Positions 23,441 through 32,626 of a stretch of 64,000 nucleotides of DNA are shown one piece after another. Source of the DNA: Sphingomonas lenta (GTDB lineage Bacteria > Pseudomonadota > Alphaproteobacteria > Sphingomonadales > Sphingomonadaceae); NCBI RefSeq assembly GCF_002288825.1, contig NZ_NSLI01000007.1, positions 1 through 64,000 on the forward strand. The letters are read 5' to 3'. The position numbers and the translations under genes are program-made. Position 1 is the stretch's first letter, and each line of letters opens with the position of its first letter. The notes under the pieces were generated by a model. That model was given only the letters and a program-made list of their open reading frames with translations, was not told the origin of the DNA and searched no databases.

Positions 23441-26400
23441 TCACGGTGGCGCTGGTCGAGTCGGCGGGCGACGCGGCCGGCTACTACGCCCGGGACAACT
23501 ACTACACCGCCGAGCAGGCCGAGGGCGCCAGCGCTTGGGCGGGGCGGGGGGCGGCGGAGCTCGGCTTGTCGGGTCCGGTCGACGCCGCCGCGTTCGAGCG
23601 GGTGCTCAGCGGCGAACTGCCGAACGGCAGCGTGCTGGACGCCAAGCGTGGTGACCACCGGCCGGGCTGGGACCTGACCATGTCGGCGTCGAAGTCGGTG
23701 TCCATCCTCGCGCTGGTCGGCGGCGACCAGCGGCTGGTGGACGCGTTTCGGCAGTCGGTCGCGGCGACGCTGGCTTGGGTCGAGAAGAACCTGGCCGAGG
23801 GACGGGTGATGAAGAGCGGGCGGCAGGTGCCCGAGCGCACCGGCAACCTGGTCGCGGCGACGTTCCTCCACGACGCCAACCGCGCGGACGAGCCGCAGCT
23901 CCATAACCACGCGGTGCTCGCCAATGCGACCAGGACGTCGGACGGCAAGTGGCACGCGCTCAGGTCCGACGAGCTGTATGATCGCCAGCACGTGATCGAC
24001 GCGGTGCTGAACGCGGACTTCCGGGCCCGGGTGGAGGGAATCGGCTATGAGACGCTGCCGGCCCGGAACCCGATAAACGGCTCGTTCGAGATCAAGGGCG
24101 TGCCGCGCGAGGCGGTGGAGGCGTTCTCGGTCCGGTCCGCGCAGATCCAGGCCTATCTCGATGCGCGGGGCCTTCAGGGAACCCCTCGCGAGCGCGAGTT
24201 GGCGGCGCTCGCCACCCGCGATCCCAAGGCGCCGACGCTGTCGCCTGAGTTGCGCGGGGAGGGGTGGCGCGCGCTGGCGGCGGAGCACGGCGTCGATGCG
24301 GGCAAGCTGGTGTCGGTGGCGCTGGGGCGGGCGGGCCGGGCGGAGACGGTGTGGAGTCAGGTGACGAGGGGTCTGCGCGGCGTTGGTGATCGCGGGCTGG
24401 CGGTGGCGGCGCGCATGGGGCTGACCCCACGCGACGGCGATCCGCTGGTGCCTGAGCGCCTCGGCCGGCTGGAGCCGCGCGCCTATGCGGCGGCGCAGGC
24501 GGTGGCGTCGGCGGCGCGCGAGCTCGGCGAGCGCGAAGCCGCGTTCGACCGGCTGGACCTGATCCGGGTGGCGCTGAGCCGCGGCGGTCCGGTTACGGTG
24601 GCCGATGTCGAGGCCAGGATCGCGGCCCTGGAAGGTAAGGGCCTGCTGATCGGGGACAGCGGCCGCATGGTGACCACCGAAGGCGCGGTCAGGCTGGAGC
24701 GGGGCTACCTGGCCCAGGTCGAGGCGGGGCAGGGCAAGTCGGCCCCCATCGTGTCCGGGGCGGGAGCCGCGGCGCGCGCGCAGGAGGTCGCCCGCGAGCT
24801 CGGCCTTCGTCGCCTCAACCCCGGCCAGGAGGGCGCGGCGGTGCTGATGCTGTCCTCGACGGACCGGGTGGTGAACGTGCAAGGGGCGGCCGGGCGTGGC
24901 AAATCGGCGGCGCTGGCGCCCGTCACCGCCATCGCCAAGGCGGAAGGGCGGCACGTGATCGGCCTGGCGGTCGCGAGCAAGAAGGCGCGTGACCTAGGGC
25001 GCGAGACGGGCGCCGCCGTGTCGTCGCTGTCGCGCTTCCTGTTGCGCCATGAGCGCGTGATCGACGGCACGGCCTCGTCCAAGCAGCTCGCGCGCGTGCG
25101 GGCCGAGCTGGCGGGCGCGGTGGTGATCATGGAGGAGGCGAGCCTGGTCGGGACCCGCGACATGGAGCGGCTGGTCCGGCTCGCCAACACGATGGGGGTC
25201 GCGCGGCTGGTGCAGACGGGCGACACCCGGCAGCTCAACGCGGTCGCCGCGGGCAGGCCGTTCGAGGAGAGCCAGCGCGCAGGCCACGCGACCGCGCTCC
25301 TGACGGAGAACCTGCGCTCGAAATCCGAGCAGATGAAGGCGGTAGTGGCCGCGCTCGACAGGAACGACATACCGGGCGCGTTCGAGATCCTGCGTCCGGC
25401 CACCATCGAGGTCCCGGCATCCGAGGTCGCGTCCACGGCCGCGGGGCTGTGGGCGGCGCTGCCCCGGCAAGAGCGCGAGAGCACGCTGCTGCTCGCCTCC
25501 GGCCGCGCGATGCGCACGGCCGCCAACCAGGCGGCGCAGGCCGAGCTGAAGGCGGCTGGCGAGATCGCCGCGCCGGGCGTGCGCATGGACGTGCTCGATC
25601 CGGTGAACGCGACCCGCGAGGGGGCACGCCACATGCCCTACTATCAACCCGGCCGCGTGGTCGAGATAAGGACGGACCTGCCGAGCCAGAAGCTCGGGCG
25701 CGGCGACCGGGGCACGGTCGTGGGCGTGGACGGCGACCGGGTGCTGCTCAAGCTCGGCTCGGGCGAGGAACGGGTGTTCCGGCCGGGTCGGTTGCCCAAG
25801 AACCTGAAGAACGACGCGGTGTCGATCTACGCGGTCAAGCAGGTGGAGCTGCACAGGGGCGACCGCATCCGCTGGACCGGCAACGACCTGGAACGCGGGA
25901 TCGCGAACAGCGACCTCGCGCGCGTGGAGGAGGTCGGCCGGGATAAGCTCGTCGTATCATCGCTGCACGACGGCGCCGTCCATGAGCTCGGCCGCGGCGA
26001 TCCGATGCTGGAGCGGCTGGACCTGGCCTATGCGGTCAACGTGCACGTGTCGCAGGGCGTCACGGTCGAGCACGGCATCCTCGCCATGAACTCGGCCGAG
26101 CGGCGGCTCCTGTCGGAGAAGACGTTCCTGGTCTCGCTCACGCGCATCGCGGACAACACGAGGCTGGTGCTCGACGACGGGCGCAAGGTGGAGCGCGGCG
26201 TCATGCGCAACCCCGGCGACAAAACGTCGGCGCTGGACGTCGTCGCCCAGGGCGGGGCTCCCGACGCGATCCGGTTGCGGTACGCGCTCTCGCCGATCGA
26301 CCGCGCGATCGAGCGGTGCGCCCGGAGCTTCGTATCCGTGGAGAAGGCGCGCGACGACCGGACGACGCCGTCGCCGAACCAGGAGCGCGAGCTCGCCCAG

Positions 26401-26802
26401 GCGGCGGCGGCGCTCGACGCCGTGCGGCCCAAGGGAGCCGAGGACCTACAGGTCGCGCTTGACCGCCACCCCGACCTCGCGCGCGATGTCGCCCAGGGCC
26501 GCGTGGCCGAGTTGCGGCAGGCCTGGGTGGAGGAGGGCAGGGTGCGGGCTGACCCCACTGCGTACGCCGACCGGTTCGTGGCTGACTGGCGGGCGGCATC
26601 GGGCGAGCGTGGGGCGGCGGAGACGCGCATCGGAGCGGACCGGGCCGAGCGCAGGCTGGAACGGCTGGAGGAGCGCATGCAGCGCGAACCGGCGCTGGAG
26701 CATGCGCTCGACAAGCGCATCCCCGAGCGCCAGCGTCAGATCGAGGAGCCGGGCAGGGGCGGGCTCGGCCGCGGTGACCGAGACTTCGAGCTCGGGCTCT
26801 AA
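23437..26802 (+). CDS. MobF-family conjugative relaxase-helicase (TrwC/TraI-like)
   Basis: ATG at 23437 gives 1121 residues. The relaxase domain begins with two tyrosine pairs, YYARDNYY (16-17 and 22-23), the mark of MobF enzymes. The metal-binding histidines are H145 (FLHDAN) and H156/H158 (QLHNHAV). The C-terminal helicase has Walker A GAAGRGKSA near 483-490, Walker B VVIMEEASLVG, GDTRQLNAV and the late motif HVSQGVTVEHG. The enzyme nicks one strand at oriT, stays bound through Tyr and unwinds the plasmid for transfer. Its companion ribbon-helix-helix gene overlaps upstream; the virB genes begin 147 bp downstream. Confidence 0.92.
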   Translation: MITVALVESAGDAAGYYARDNYYTAEQAEGASAWAGRGAAELGLSGPVDAAAFERVLSGELPNGSVLDAKRGDHRPGWDLTMSASKSVSILALVGGDQRLVDAFRQSVAATLAWVEKNLAEGRVMKSGRQVPERTGNLVAATFLHDANRADEPQLHNHAVLANATRTSDGKWHALRSDELYDRQHVIDAVLNADFRARVEGIGYETLPARNPINGSFEIKGVPREAVEAFSVRSAQIQAYLDARGLQGTPRERELAALATRDPKAPTLSPELRGEGWRALAAEHGVDAGKLVSVALGRAGRAETVWSQVTRGLRGVGDRGLAVAARMGLTPRDGDPLVPERLGRLEPRAYAAAQAVASAARELGEREAAFDRLDLIRVALSRGGPVTVADVEARIAALEGKGLLIGDSGRMVTTEGAVRLERGYLAQVEAGQGKSAPIVSGAGAAARAQEVARELGLRRLNPGQEGAAVLMLSSTDRVVNVQGAAGRGKSAALAPVTAIAKAEGRHVIGLAVASKKARDLGRETGAAVSSLSRFLLRHERVIDGTASSKQLARVRAELAGAVVIMEEASLVGTRDMERLVRLANTMGVARLVQTGDTRQLNAVAAGRPFEESQRAGHATALLTENLRSKSEQMKAVVAALDRNDIPGAFEILRPATIEVPASEVASTAAGLWAALPRQERESTLLLASGRAMRTAANQAAQAELKAAGEIAAPGVRMDVLDPVNATREGARHMPYYQPGRVVEIRTDLPSQKLGRGDRGTVVGVDGDRVLLKLGSGEERVFRPGRLPKNLKNDAVSIYAVKQVELHRGDRIRWTGNDLERGIANSDLARVEEVGRDKLVVSSLHDGAVHELGRGDPMLERLDLAYAVNVHVSQGVTVEHGILAMNSAERRLLSEKTFLVSLTRIADNTRLVLDDGRKVERGVMRNPGDKTSALDVVAQGGAPDAIRLRYALSPIDRAIERCARSFVSVEKARDDRTTPSPNQERELAQAAAALDAVRPKGAEDLQVALDRHPDLARDVAQGRVAELRQAWVEEGRVRADPTAYADRFVADWRAASGERGAAETRIGADRAERRLERLEERMQREPALEHALDKRIPERQRQIEEPGRGGLGRGDRDFELGL

Positions 26803-26949
26803 ATCGGGATTGCTTGAAGCACGTGCAAGGCTATGCTCTTCATCGCGGCGATCGGGAGTTCCGCCCATGAACACGCGATTTTGCGCTCCGGGAACTGCGG
26901 ATCCGCGGCTCCTCGAAACACCCGGGATCGGTCGTGAGGGCGTCGTCGG

Positions 26950-27318
26950 TTGACCGTGACGTCCGGGGATGCCTCCTCGCTCGTGGGAGCCGTGGACTGG
27001 CTCCGTGACGTTCTTCTCGGCTCGGTCGCCACCTCGGTCGCGGTGCTCGCGGTGGCGGTGGTCGGGCTCCTTATGCTGAGCGGCCGCGTGCCGGTCCGCC
27101 GCGGCGCTACCGTGGTGATCGGCTGCTTCGTGCTGTTCTCGGCCGCCATGATCGCCGACGGCCTCTTGTCGGCGGCGCGCGGCGGCGGTGACGCCGCGGC
27201 GTTCCCGCCGGCGGCCCCGCAACCGGCCTACACGCCCGCCGTACCGAAGCCGGCACCGTACGACCCGTATGCGGGCGCGTCCGTGCTGCGCGCGGAGCCG
27301 CGCCCGATCATCCAGTAG
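26950..27318 (+). CDS. TrbC/VirB2-like pilin, atypical copy without signal peptide
   Basis: TTG at 26950 (or GTG at 26956) gives ~122 residues. Two hydrophobic helices flank a short basic loop: SLVGAVDWLRDVLLGSVATS, VAVLAVAVVGLLMLSGRV, then RRGATVVIGCFVLFSAAMI. This is the VirB2/TrbC pilin arrangement and closely matches the next gene. Unlike that gene it lacks an N-terminal signal peptide and carries a Pro/Ala/Tyr-rich C-terminal tail (PAPYDPYAGASV). It may be a minor pilin, a regulator of pilin or a decaying duplicate. Confidence 0.7.
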   Translation: MTVTSGDASSLVGAVDWLRDVLLGSVATSVAVLAVAVVGLLMLSGRVPVRRGATVVIGCFVLFSAAMIADGLLSAARGGGDAAAFPPAAPQPAYTPAVPKPAPYDPYAGASVLRAEPRPIIQ

Positions 27319-27420
27319 CCGAGGCCGCGAACATTAGCGCGGACGGGCGAGCATATCCGGCTTGACCGGGCGCGGGCCGTATCGGACAACCGCCCCATGA
27401 GCCACGCAGAGGGGGCGTGC

Positions 27421-27741
27421 ATGAAGATCATCTTACGGATCGGCGCCTTGGGCGCGGCGCTCTGGTCGGCGCCGGTGCTGGCGCAGGACAGCTTCGCCGA
27501 CCCGGCCGGCTCCGGCCCGATCGTGGGGGCGTTGAACTGGCTACAGGGCACGCTTCTGGGCACGGTCGCGACCGTGGTGGCGGTGATCGCGGTGGCGAGC
27601 GTCGGATTCCTGATGCTGACCGGCCGCATGAACTGGCGCTACGGCGCGACCGTGATCTTAGGGTGCTTCATCCTGTTCGGGGCGGCGAGCATCGTGGGCG
27701 GCATCCAGGCGTCGGCGGGCGGGGGCGGGCCCGGCTACTGA
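27421..27741 (+). CDS. virB2: VirB2/TrbC-type major pilin
   Basis: ATG at 27421 opens MKIILRIGALGAALWSAPVLAQ, a signal peptide with a clear cleavage site after VLA. The mature part of ~85 residues has the VirB2 hairpin: GALNWLQGTLLGTVATVVAV, IAVASVGFLMLTGRM, then WRYGATVILGCFILFGAASIV. VirB2 pilins are cyclised or trimmed and form the conjugative pilus. It is followed by virB3 after one base. It is a close paralogue of the gene just upstream. Confidence 0.85.
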   Translation: MKIILRIGALGAALWSAPVLAQDSFADPAGSGPIVGALNWLQGTLLGTVATVVAVIAVASVGFLMLTGRMNWRYGATVILGCFILFGAASIVGGIQASAGGGGPGY

Positions 27742-27742
27742 C

Positions 27743-28027
27743 GTGGACGGGCTCGACCGCGACATCCTGTTCACAGGCCTTACCCGCCCGCAGATGCTGC
27801 TGGGCGTCACCTACCCGTTCGCGGTGGTGAACGCGGTTCTGACCACCGAGCTGTTCCTCGTGTTTAAGTCGGTCTGGGTGCTCGTCGCGGCGTTGGCGGT
27901 GCACGTGGCGGGCGTCGTCGCTTGCCTGCGCGATCCGCGCATCTTCGACCTCTGGCTGGTCAAGGTCCAGCGCTGCCCCCGGGTGCGCAACCATCGGCTA
28001 TGGCGCTGCAACTCCTACCGCGCCTGA
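27743..28027 (+). CDS. virB3: VirB3-like inner-membrane protein
   Basis: GTG at 27743 gives 94 residues: LFTGLTRPQMLLGVTYPFAV at the start, two close membrane segments (VVNAVLTTELFLVF and VWVLVAALAVHVAGVV), then CLRDPRIFDLWLVK, which is the VirB3 C-terminal motif. VirB3 assists VirB4 and pilus assembly. The last 28 bases overlap the virB4 start. Confidence 0.85.
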   Translation: MDGLDRDILFTGLTRPQMLLGVTYPFAVVNAVLTTELFLVFKSVWVLVAALAVHVAGVVACLRDPRIFDLWLVKVQRCPRVRNHRLWRCNSYRA

Positions 28028-30396
28028 CCTCCCGCCCCGATGACTGGGGCAAAGAGAAGCCGGCCGGCGACCATTTGCCGTACCTGGCCCAGATCGACGA
28101 CCACACCCTCAGCTTACGCGACGGCCGGCTCCTCCAGGTGCTGGCCCTCGACGGGCTCCTGTTCGAGACCGCCGACACGACCGAGATCAACTACCGAAAG
28201 GGCTTACGCGACGCGATGCTGCAGGCGATCGGCTCGTCGCGGTTCGCGCTCTACCACCACCTCGTGCGCAGGCGGGTCGAGCCGGAGCTGGAGGCGCGCT
28301 TCCCCGACCCGTTCAGCGCCAAGGTGGACGAGGCGTGGCGCAGGCGCTTGAGCGCCAAGCGATTGTTCACGAACGACCTCTACCTTACCCTCATCCGCCG
28401 CCCGCTCCAGGGCCGGGGAGGAGTGGCCGACCGCGTGGCCCGCTTCTTCGGGCGTGCCGCGGGCCGGGCGCGAGCGGCGGAGCTCGCGACCGAGCGCCGC
28501 GAGCTCGACGCCGCGCGCGACGCGCTGCTGGCCGCCTTGAGCCAGTACGGCGCGCGGCTGCTCGGCAGCTACGACACCAAGGCCGGGCCCCGCTCGGAGG
28601 TGCTCGAGTACCTGTCGCAGCTCTACAACGGCGAGCTGCGCCCGGTGCGGCTCCCTGAAGGCGATGTTGGGCGCTACCTGCCCTACCGGCGGGTGAGCTT
28701 CGGGGCGCAGACCGTGGAGCTCGGGCCGGCGGGTGACCTGGACCGGAGCTTCGTAGGCCTGGTCGCGATCAAGGAGTATCCGGGCCAGACCGGCCCCGGC
28801 ATGCTCGACGAGCTGATGCGGCTGCCGGTCGAGCTCACGGTGACGCAGAGCTTCGGGTTCGTGGACCGGCAGGCGGCGCTCGGCCGCGTCAATCTGGCGC
28901 TCCGGCGCATGCGCGCGGCCGACGACGAGGCGCTGTCCTTGCGCGGCGAGCTCGCGCAGGCGCGCGACGATCTCGCCGCCGGACGCGCCGCGTTCGGCGA
29001 ACATCACCTGACGGTCGCGGTGCATGGACAAAGCGTGCGCGACGTCGACGACGGCGTCGCCGAGGTGCAGGCGGCGCTGACCGACTTGGGGCTCATCGCG
29101 GTGCGCGAGGAGATGGCGCTGGAGCCCGCCTTCTGGGCGCAGTTCCCCGGCAACTTCTCCTACGTGCCGAGGCGCGGGCTGGTCGCGAGCCGCAACTTCG
29201 CGAGCTTCGCGAGCATGCACAACTTCCCCGCAGGCCGGGCGGAGGGCAACCACTGGGGCCAGGCGGTTACCGTGCTCGAGACCACGGCGGCCGGTCCCTA
29301 CCACTTCAACTTCCACCATGGGGATCTCGGCAACTTCACGGTGATCGGCCCGTCGGGCTCGGGCAAGACGGTGGTGGTGAACTTCCTGCTCGCTCAAGCG
29401 CGCAAGTTCGATCCCCGCATCATCTTCTTCGACAAGGACCGCGGCGCCGAGCTGTTCCTGCGGAGCCTGGGCGGGCGCTACGACGTGCTGCGCACGGGCG
29501 AGCCGTCGGGCCTCAATCCGCTGCTCCTCGACGACACGCCCGAGAACCGCCGCTTCCTCCTCGACTGGCTCGCGCGGCTCGTCGCCGAGCCCGGCGGGTC
29601 CCCGCTCGGGCCGGACGAGCTCGCGCGGCTGAAGGACGCGGTCGACGCCAACATGGAGGCGCCACGCGCCTATCGCCGGCTCGGCCACTTCGCGCAGCTG
29701 CTCCGGGGCGGGCACCGGCCCAGCGCCGGCGACCTCTCCTCGCGCCTCGCACCCTGGTGGGGCACGGGCGAGCGCGCCTGGCTGTTCGACAACGCGGAGG
29801 ACCGGACCGACCTTAACCAGAGGGTGGTCGGGTTCGACATGACGCGCATCCTCGACGATTCCGTCGTGCGGACGCCCGCCATGATGTACCTTTTCCACCG
29901 CGTGGAGGAGAGGCTCGACGGTAGCCCTGCGATCATCGTCGTCGACGAGGGCTGGAAGGCCTTGGACGACGAGGTGTTCACCGGTCGCATCCGCGACTGG
30001 GAGAAGACCATCCGCAAGCGGAACGGCGTGGTGGGGTTCGCGACGCAGAGCGCGGAGGATGCGCTCGAAAGCCGCATCGCATCCGCGATCGTGGAGCAGG
30101 CGGCGACCCAGATCTTCATGGCCAACCCCAAGGCGCAAGCGCGCGACTATGTGGGCGGGTTCGGGCTGACGGAGCACGAGTACGAGCTGGTGCGCACGCT
30201 CCCGGACAGCGCGCACGCGTTCCTGGTCAAGCACGGCAACGAGAGCGTGGTCGCGCGCCTCGACCTCACGGGCGAGCGCGAGCTGCTCACGATCCTGTCG
30301 GGCCGCGAGCGCACGGTGCGTGCGTTGGACGCGATCCGGGCGGAGGTGGGCGACGACCCTGACGCCTGGATGCCGCGCCTGCTGGAGCAGGCGTGA
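28000..30396 (+). CDS. virB4: VirB4 conjugal transfer ATPase
   Basis: ATG at 28000 lies inside the end of virB3 and gives 798 residues. The C-terminal ATPase has Walker A GPSGSGKTVVVNFLL near 450, RIIFFDKDRGAELF, the Walker B strand IIVVDEGWKAL near 645, and QSAEDALESRI. The N-terminal CagE/VirB4 domain contains EVLEYLSQLYNGELRPVRLP and GFVDRQAALGRV. VirB4 is the universal energy-giving subunit at the base of type IV secretion systems and acts in pilin dislocation. The TGA overlaps the ATG of virB6 (TGATG). Confidence 0.93.
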   Translation: MALQLLPRLTSRPDDWGKEKPAGDHLPYLAQIDDHTLSLRDGRLLQVLALDGLLFETADTTEINYRKGLRDAMLQAIGSSRFALYHHLVRRRVEPELEARFPDPFSAKVDEAWRRRLSAKRLFTNDLYLTLIRRPLQGRGGVADRVARFFGRAAGRARAAELATERRELDAARDALLAALSQYGARLLGSYDTKAGPRSEVLEYLSQLYNGELRPVRLPEGDVGRYLPYRRVSFGAQTVELGPAGDLDRSFVGLVAIKEYPGQTGPGMLDELMRLPVELTVTQSFGFVDRQAALGRVNLALRRMRAADDEALSLRGELAQARDDLAAGRAAFGEHHLTVAVHGQSVRDVDDGVAEVQAALTDLGLIAVREEMALEPAFWAQFPGNFSYVPRRGLVASRNFASFASMHNFPAGRAEGNHWGQAVTVLETTAAGPYHFNFHHGDLGNFTVIGPSGSGKTVVVNFLLAQARKFDPRIIFFDKDRGAELFLRSLGGRYDVLRTGEPSGLNPLLLDDTPENRRFLLDWLARLVAEPGGSPLGPDELARLKDAVDANMEAPRAYRRLGHFAQLLRGGHRPSAGDLSSRLAPWWGTGERAWLFDNAEDRTDLNQRVVGFDMTRILDDSVVRTPAMMYLFHRVEERLDGSPAIIVVDEGWKALDDEVFTGRIRDWEKTIRKRNGVVGFATQSAEDALESRIASAIVEQAATQIFMANPKAQARDYVGGFGLTEHEYELVRTLPDSAHAFLVKHGNESVVARLDLTGERELLTILSGRERTVRALDAIRAEVGDDPDAWMPRLLEQA

Positions 30397-31664
30397 TGGC
30401 GGTCGCGTGCGGCGCCCCCGACGCGAGCCTCGGCGTCGCGGTCCGGCTCGCCGCCTATCTCGACTGCCAGGCGCGTGCGCTTGGCGAGAACGGGTTCCAG
30501 GCGCTCATCGGCGGACCGGTGATGACCGGGCTCCTGTCGGGGCTCCTGACCATCTTCGTGGCGCTGATCGGCTATCGGCTGGTCTTGGGCCAGACCCCCA
30601 CTCTACGCGACGGGGTCGGCTGGGCGGTGCGGCTGGGCGTGGTGCTGGCGCTGGTGACGAGCTGGCCCGCGTTCCAGGCGCTCGTCTACCGGGTTGCGGT
30701 GGACGGCCCGGGCGAGTTGGCCTCCGTGCTGCTGCCGGTGAGCGGGCTGCCGGCGGAGGACTTGGACGCGCGCGTGCAGACGGCGTACGACACGATGCGG
30801 CTCGGCTCGGCCGGGCTGGACGCGCCCGTAGAAGCCCAGCAGCCGCCGCCAGGCTCCGACCCGTCCGGCCAGGCGCAGCCGGGCCAAGCACCCCAAACTT
30901 CACCGCAGGCGAGGGGAGCGGGCTATGCGCCGCTGCCGCAGACGGCGTCGCTGTTCGTGGTCTCGACGACGGGCGTGGCGGCCGCGTTCCGCGTGGCGGT
31001 CGGGTTCCTGCTCGCGATCGGCCCGCTCGCCATCCTGGGGCTGCTGTTCGACGCGACGTTCGGCCTGTTCAGCGGCTGGGTGCGCACGCTGGGCGGGAGT
31101 GCGCTGGGCCTGCTCGCGGCGTCGGTGGTGACCGCGCTCGACCTGCTCGCCGTGGAAAGCGAGCTCGCCAACCTCCAGGCCTATAGCGTCGGCGGGATCG
31201 CGCTCGCGGTCGATCCCCAGGCGCTCACCACGATCGTGCTCCTGTTCGCGGTCGTGATGCTCGTCGCCGCGGCCGCGGCCGTGAAGGTGGCCGGCGCGTT
31301 CCGGCTCGTGTCGCCGGTCGTGACCCGTCCGGCCGAGCCGTACCGCGAGGCGGCGCCGCTGCCGCAAGCCGTCCCGGCGATCCAGGCGGCCCAGGCCGCG
31401 GGCGGGGAGGGGAGCCGTGCGGGCCTCCTCGCGCAGCCGCGCGCCGCGGCCGTGGCGGACGCGCTCGCGATGACGGTCCGGCGCGAGCAGCTGGCGTCGG
31501 GCGGGGGCGAGGCCGCGCCCCAGGCGCCATCGCGGCGCGTGTCGATCGTGGAGGCCGCGTCTCGCACCGAACCGGGCGGGGTAGCGGCGCCGCTGGGCGT
31601 CGCCGGGCGGCGCTCGGTCGGACGGCGGACGCTGAGCGCGCAAGCTCGGGACCGGATCCGGTGA
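30396..31664 (+). CDS. virB6: VirB6-like polytopic channel protein
   Basis: ATG at 30396 (GTG at 30393 also possible) gives 422 residues. At least six hydrophobic segments are visible, including LLSGLLTIFVALIGYRLVLG, GWAVRLGVVLALVTSWPAFQ, then FRVAVGFLLAIGPLAILGLL and TTIVLLFAVVMLVAAAAAV. A large Pro/Gln-rich periplasmic loop separates the halves. The conserved VirB6/TrbL features are the Trp-rich second helix and the GPLAILGLLFDAT segment. The C-terminal ~110 residues are cytosolic and disordered. It forms part of the inner-membrane DNA passage. The GTG of virB8 overlaps its stop. Confidence 0.88.
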   Translation: MAVACGAPDASLGVAVRLAAYLDCQARALGENGFQALIGGPVMTGLLSGLLTIFVALIGYRLVLGQTPTLRDGVGWAVRLGVVLALVTSWPAFQALVYRVAVDGPGELASVLLPVSGLPAEDLDARVQTAYDTMRLGSAGLDAPVEAQQPPPGSDPSGQAQPGQAPQTSPQARGAGYAPLPQTASLFVVSTTGVAAAFRVAVGFLLAIGPLAILGLLFDATFGLFSGWVRTLGGSALGLLAASVVTALDLLAVESELANLQAYSVGGIALAVDPQALTTIVLLFAVVMLVAAAAAVKVAGAFRLVSPVVTRPAEPYREAAPLPQAVPAIQAAQAAGGEGSRAGLLAQPRAAAVADALAMTVRREQLASGGGEAAPQAPSRRVSIVEAASRTEPGGVAAPLGVAGRRSVGRRTLSAQARDRIR

Positions 31665-32626
31665 GCGACCGGCGGGACTATTACGAGCGCGCCGAGAGCT
31701 GGGCCGCGGACATGCGCGAGCAGACCGCGCGCTCGCGGCGGACCGCGTGGACGGTGGCCGGGGTCGCCGCGGCGGTCGCAGTGTTCGAGGCGCTGGCGCT
31801 CGCCATGCTCCTGCCGTTGAAGACCGTGCAGCCGGTGACGCTGCTGGTCGACCGGCAAACGGGCTATGTCCAGGCGTTGAACCCGCTCGAGCCCAGGCGC
31901 GTGGGCGCGGACGCGGCGCTCACCCAATCGTACCTCGCCCAGTACGTGGCCGCGCGCGAGGGGTTCGACCGCGCGACCGTAGCCCTGGACTATCGCCGCG
32001 TGGCGCTGTGGTCGGCGGGCCGCGCGCGCACCGAGTACCTCGCACGCATGCCCGCCACCAACCCGGAGAGCCCGTTCCAGCTCTACCCCGCGGGCACGGT
32101 CGTCGCTGTGCGCGTGAAGAGCGTGTCCAGGCTCGACCAGGGCGTGGCGCTGGTGCGGTTCGACACGCAGGTGCAGGACCGGAACGGGCGGGTGGGCGTC
32201 GCCCAGCCCTGGATCTCGGTAGTGCGCTACCGTTACGTCGACGCGCCCATGCGGCTCGAGGATCGGCTCGTGAACCCGCTCGGGTTCCAGGTGACGGGCT
32301 ACCGCCGCGACGCGGAGGCGCCGCCACCGCCGTCGGCCGAGGTGCGGCCGCTCGCGGCCGCGGCGCCGGTTCCCGCACCCGCGCCCGCCGCCGTGGTGCA
32401 GGTCGTCCAGGCCTCGCCCGCGACCGCGACGGTGGTCGCGCGGCCCGATCCCGTGCGCGACACGCGACGACCCGCGCGCGTGGCGTCGCCGACGCCGCGC
32501 CCCGCCTATCGCGAGCAGCGCGCCGACGTGGCGCTGCTCCGCGCGCGCGAGGTGCCGCTCAGCAACCTGCCCTTGGGCTCGCCGCTGACCCCGCCCGCGG
32601 TACCGGTCCAGGCGGACCCCCGGTGA
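31661..32626 (+). CDS. virB8: VirB8-like inner-membrane assembly protein, long C-terminal tail
   Basis: GTG at 31661 gives 321 residues. One membrane helix lies at about 30-52 (WTVAGVAAAVAVFEALALAM), followed by the periplasmic VirB8 fold: VQPVTLLVDRQTGYVQAL, SYLAQYVAAREGF, ALWSAGRARTEYLARM and ISVVRYRYVD. The family is usually about 230-240 residues; here an extra ~95-residue Pro/Ala/Arg-rich tail follows after QVTGYRRDAE. VirB8 nucleates channel assembly. The stop overlaps the virB9 GTG. Confidence 0.88.
   Translation: MSDRRDYYERAESWAADMREQTARSRRTAWTVAGVAAAVAVFEALALAMLLPLKTVQPVTLLVDRQTGYVQALNPLEPRRVGADAALTQSYLAQYVAAREGFDRATVALDYRRVALWSAGRARTEYLARMPATNPESPFQLYPAGTVVAVRVKSVSRLDQGVALVRFDTQVQDRNGRVGVAQPWISVVRYRYVDAPMRLEDRLVNPLGFQVTGYRRDAEAPPPPSAEVRPLAAAAPVPAPAPAAVVQVVQASPATATVVARPDPVRDTRRPARVASPTPRPAYREQRADVALLRAREVPLSNLPLGSPLTPPAVPVQADPR

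Noticed and set aside
28204..30234. 676-codon minus frame opposite virB4
   Set aside because: No domain is visible and the plus-strand virB4 motifs are complete; GC-rich shadow.
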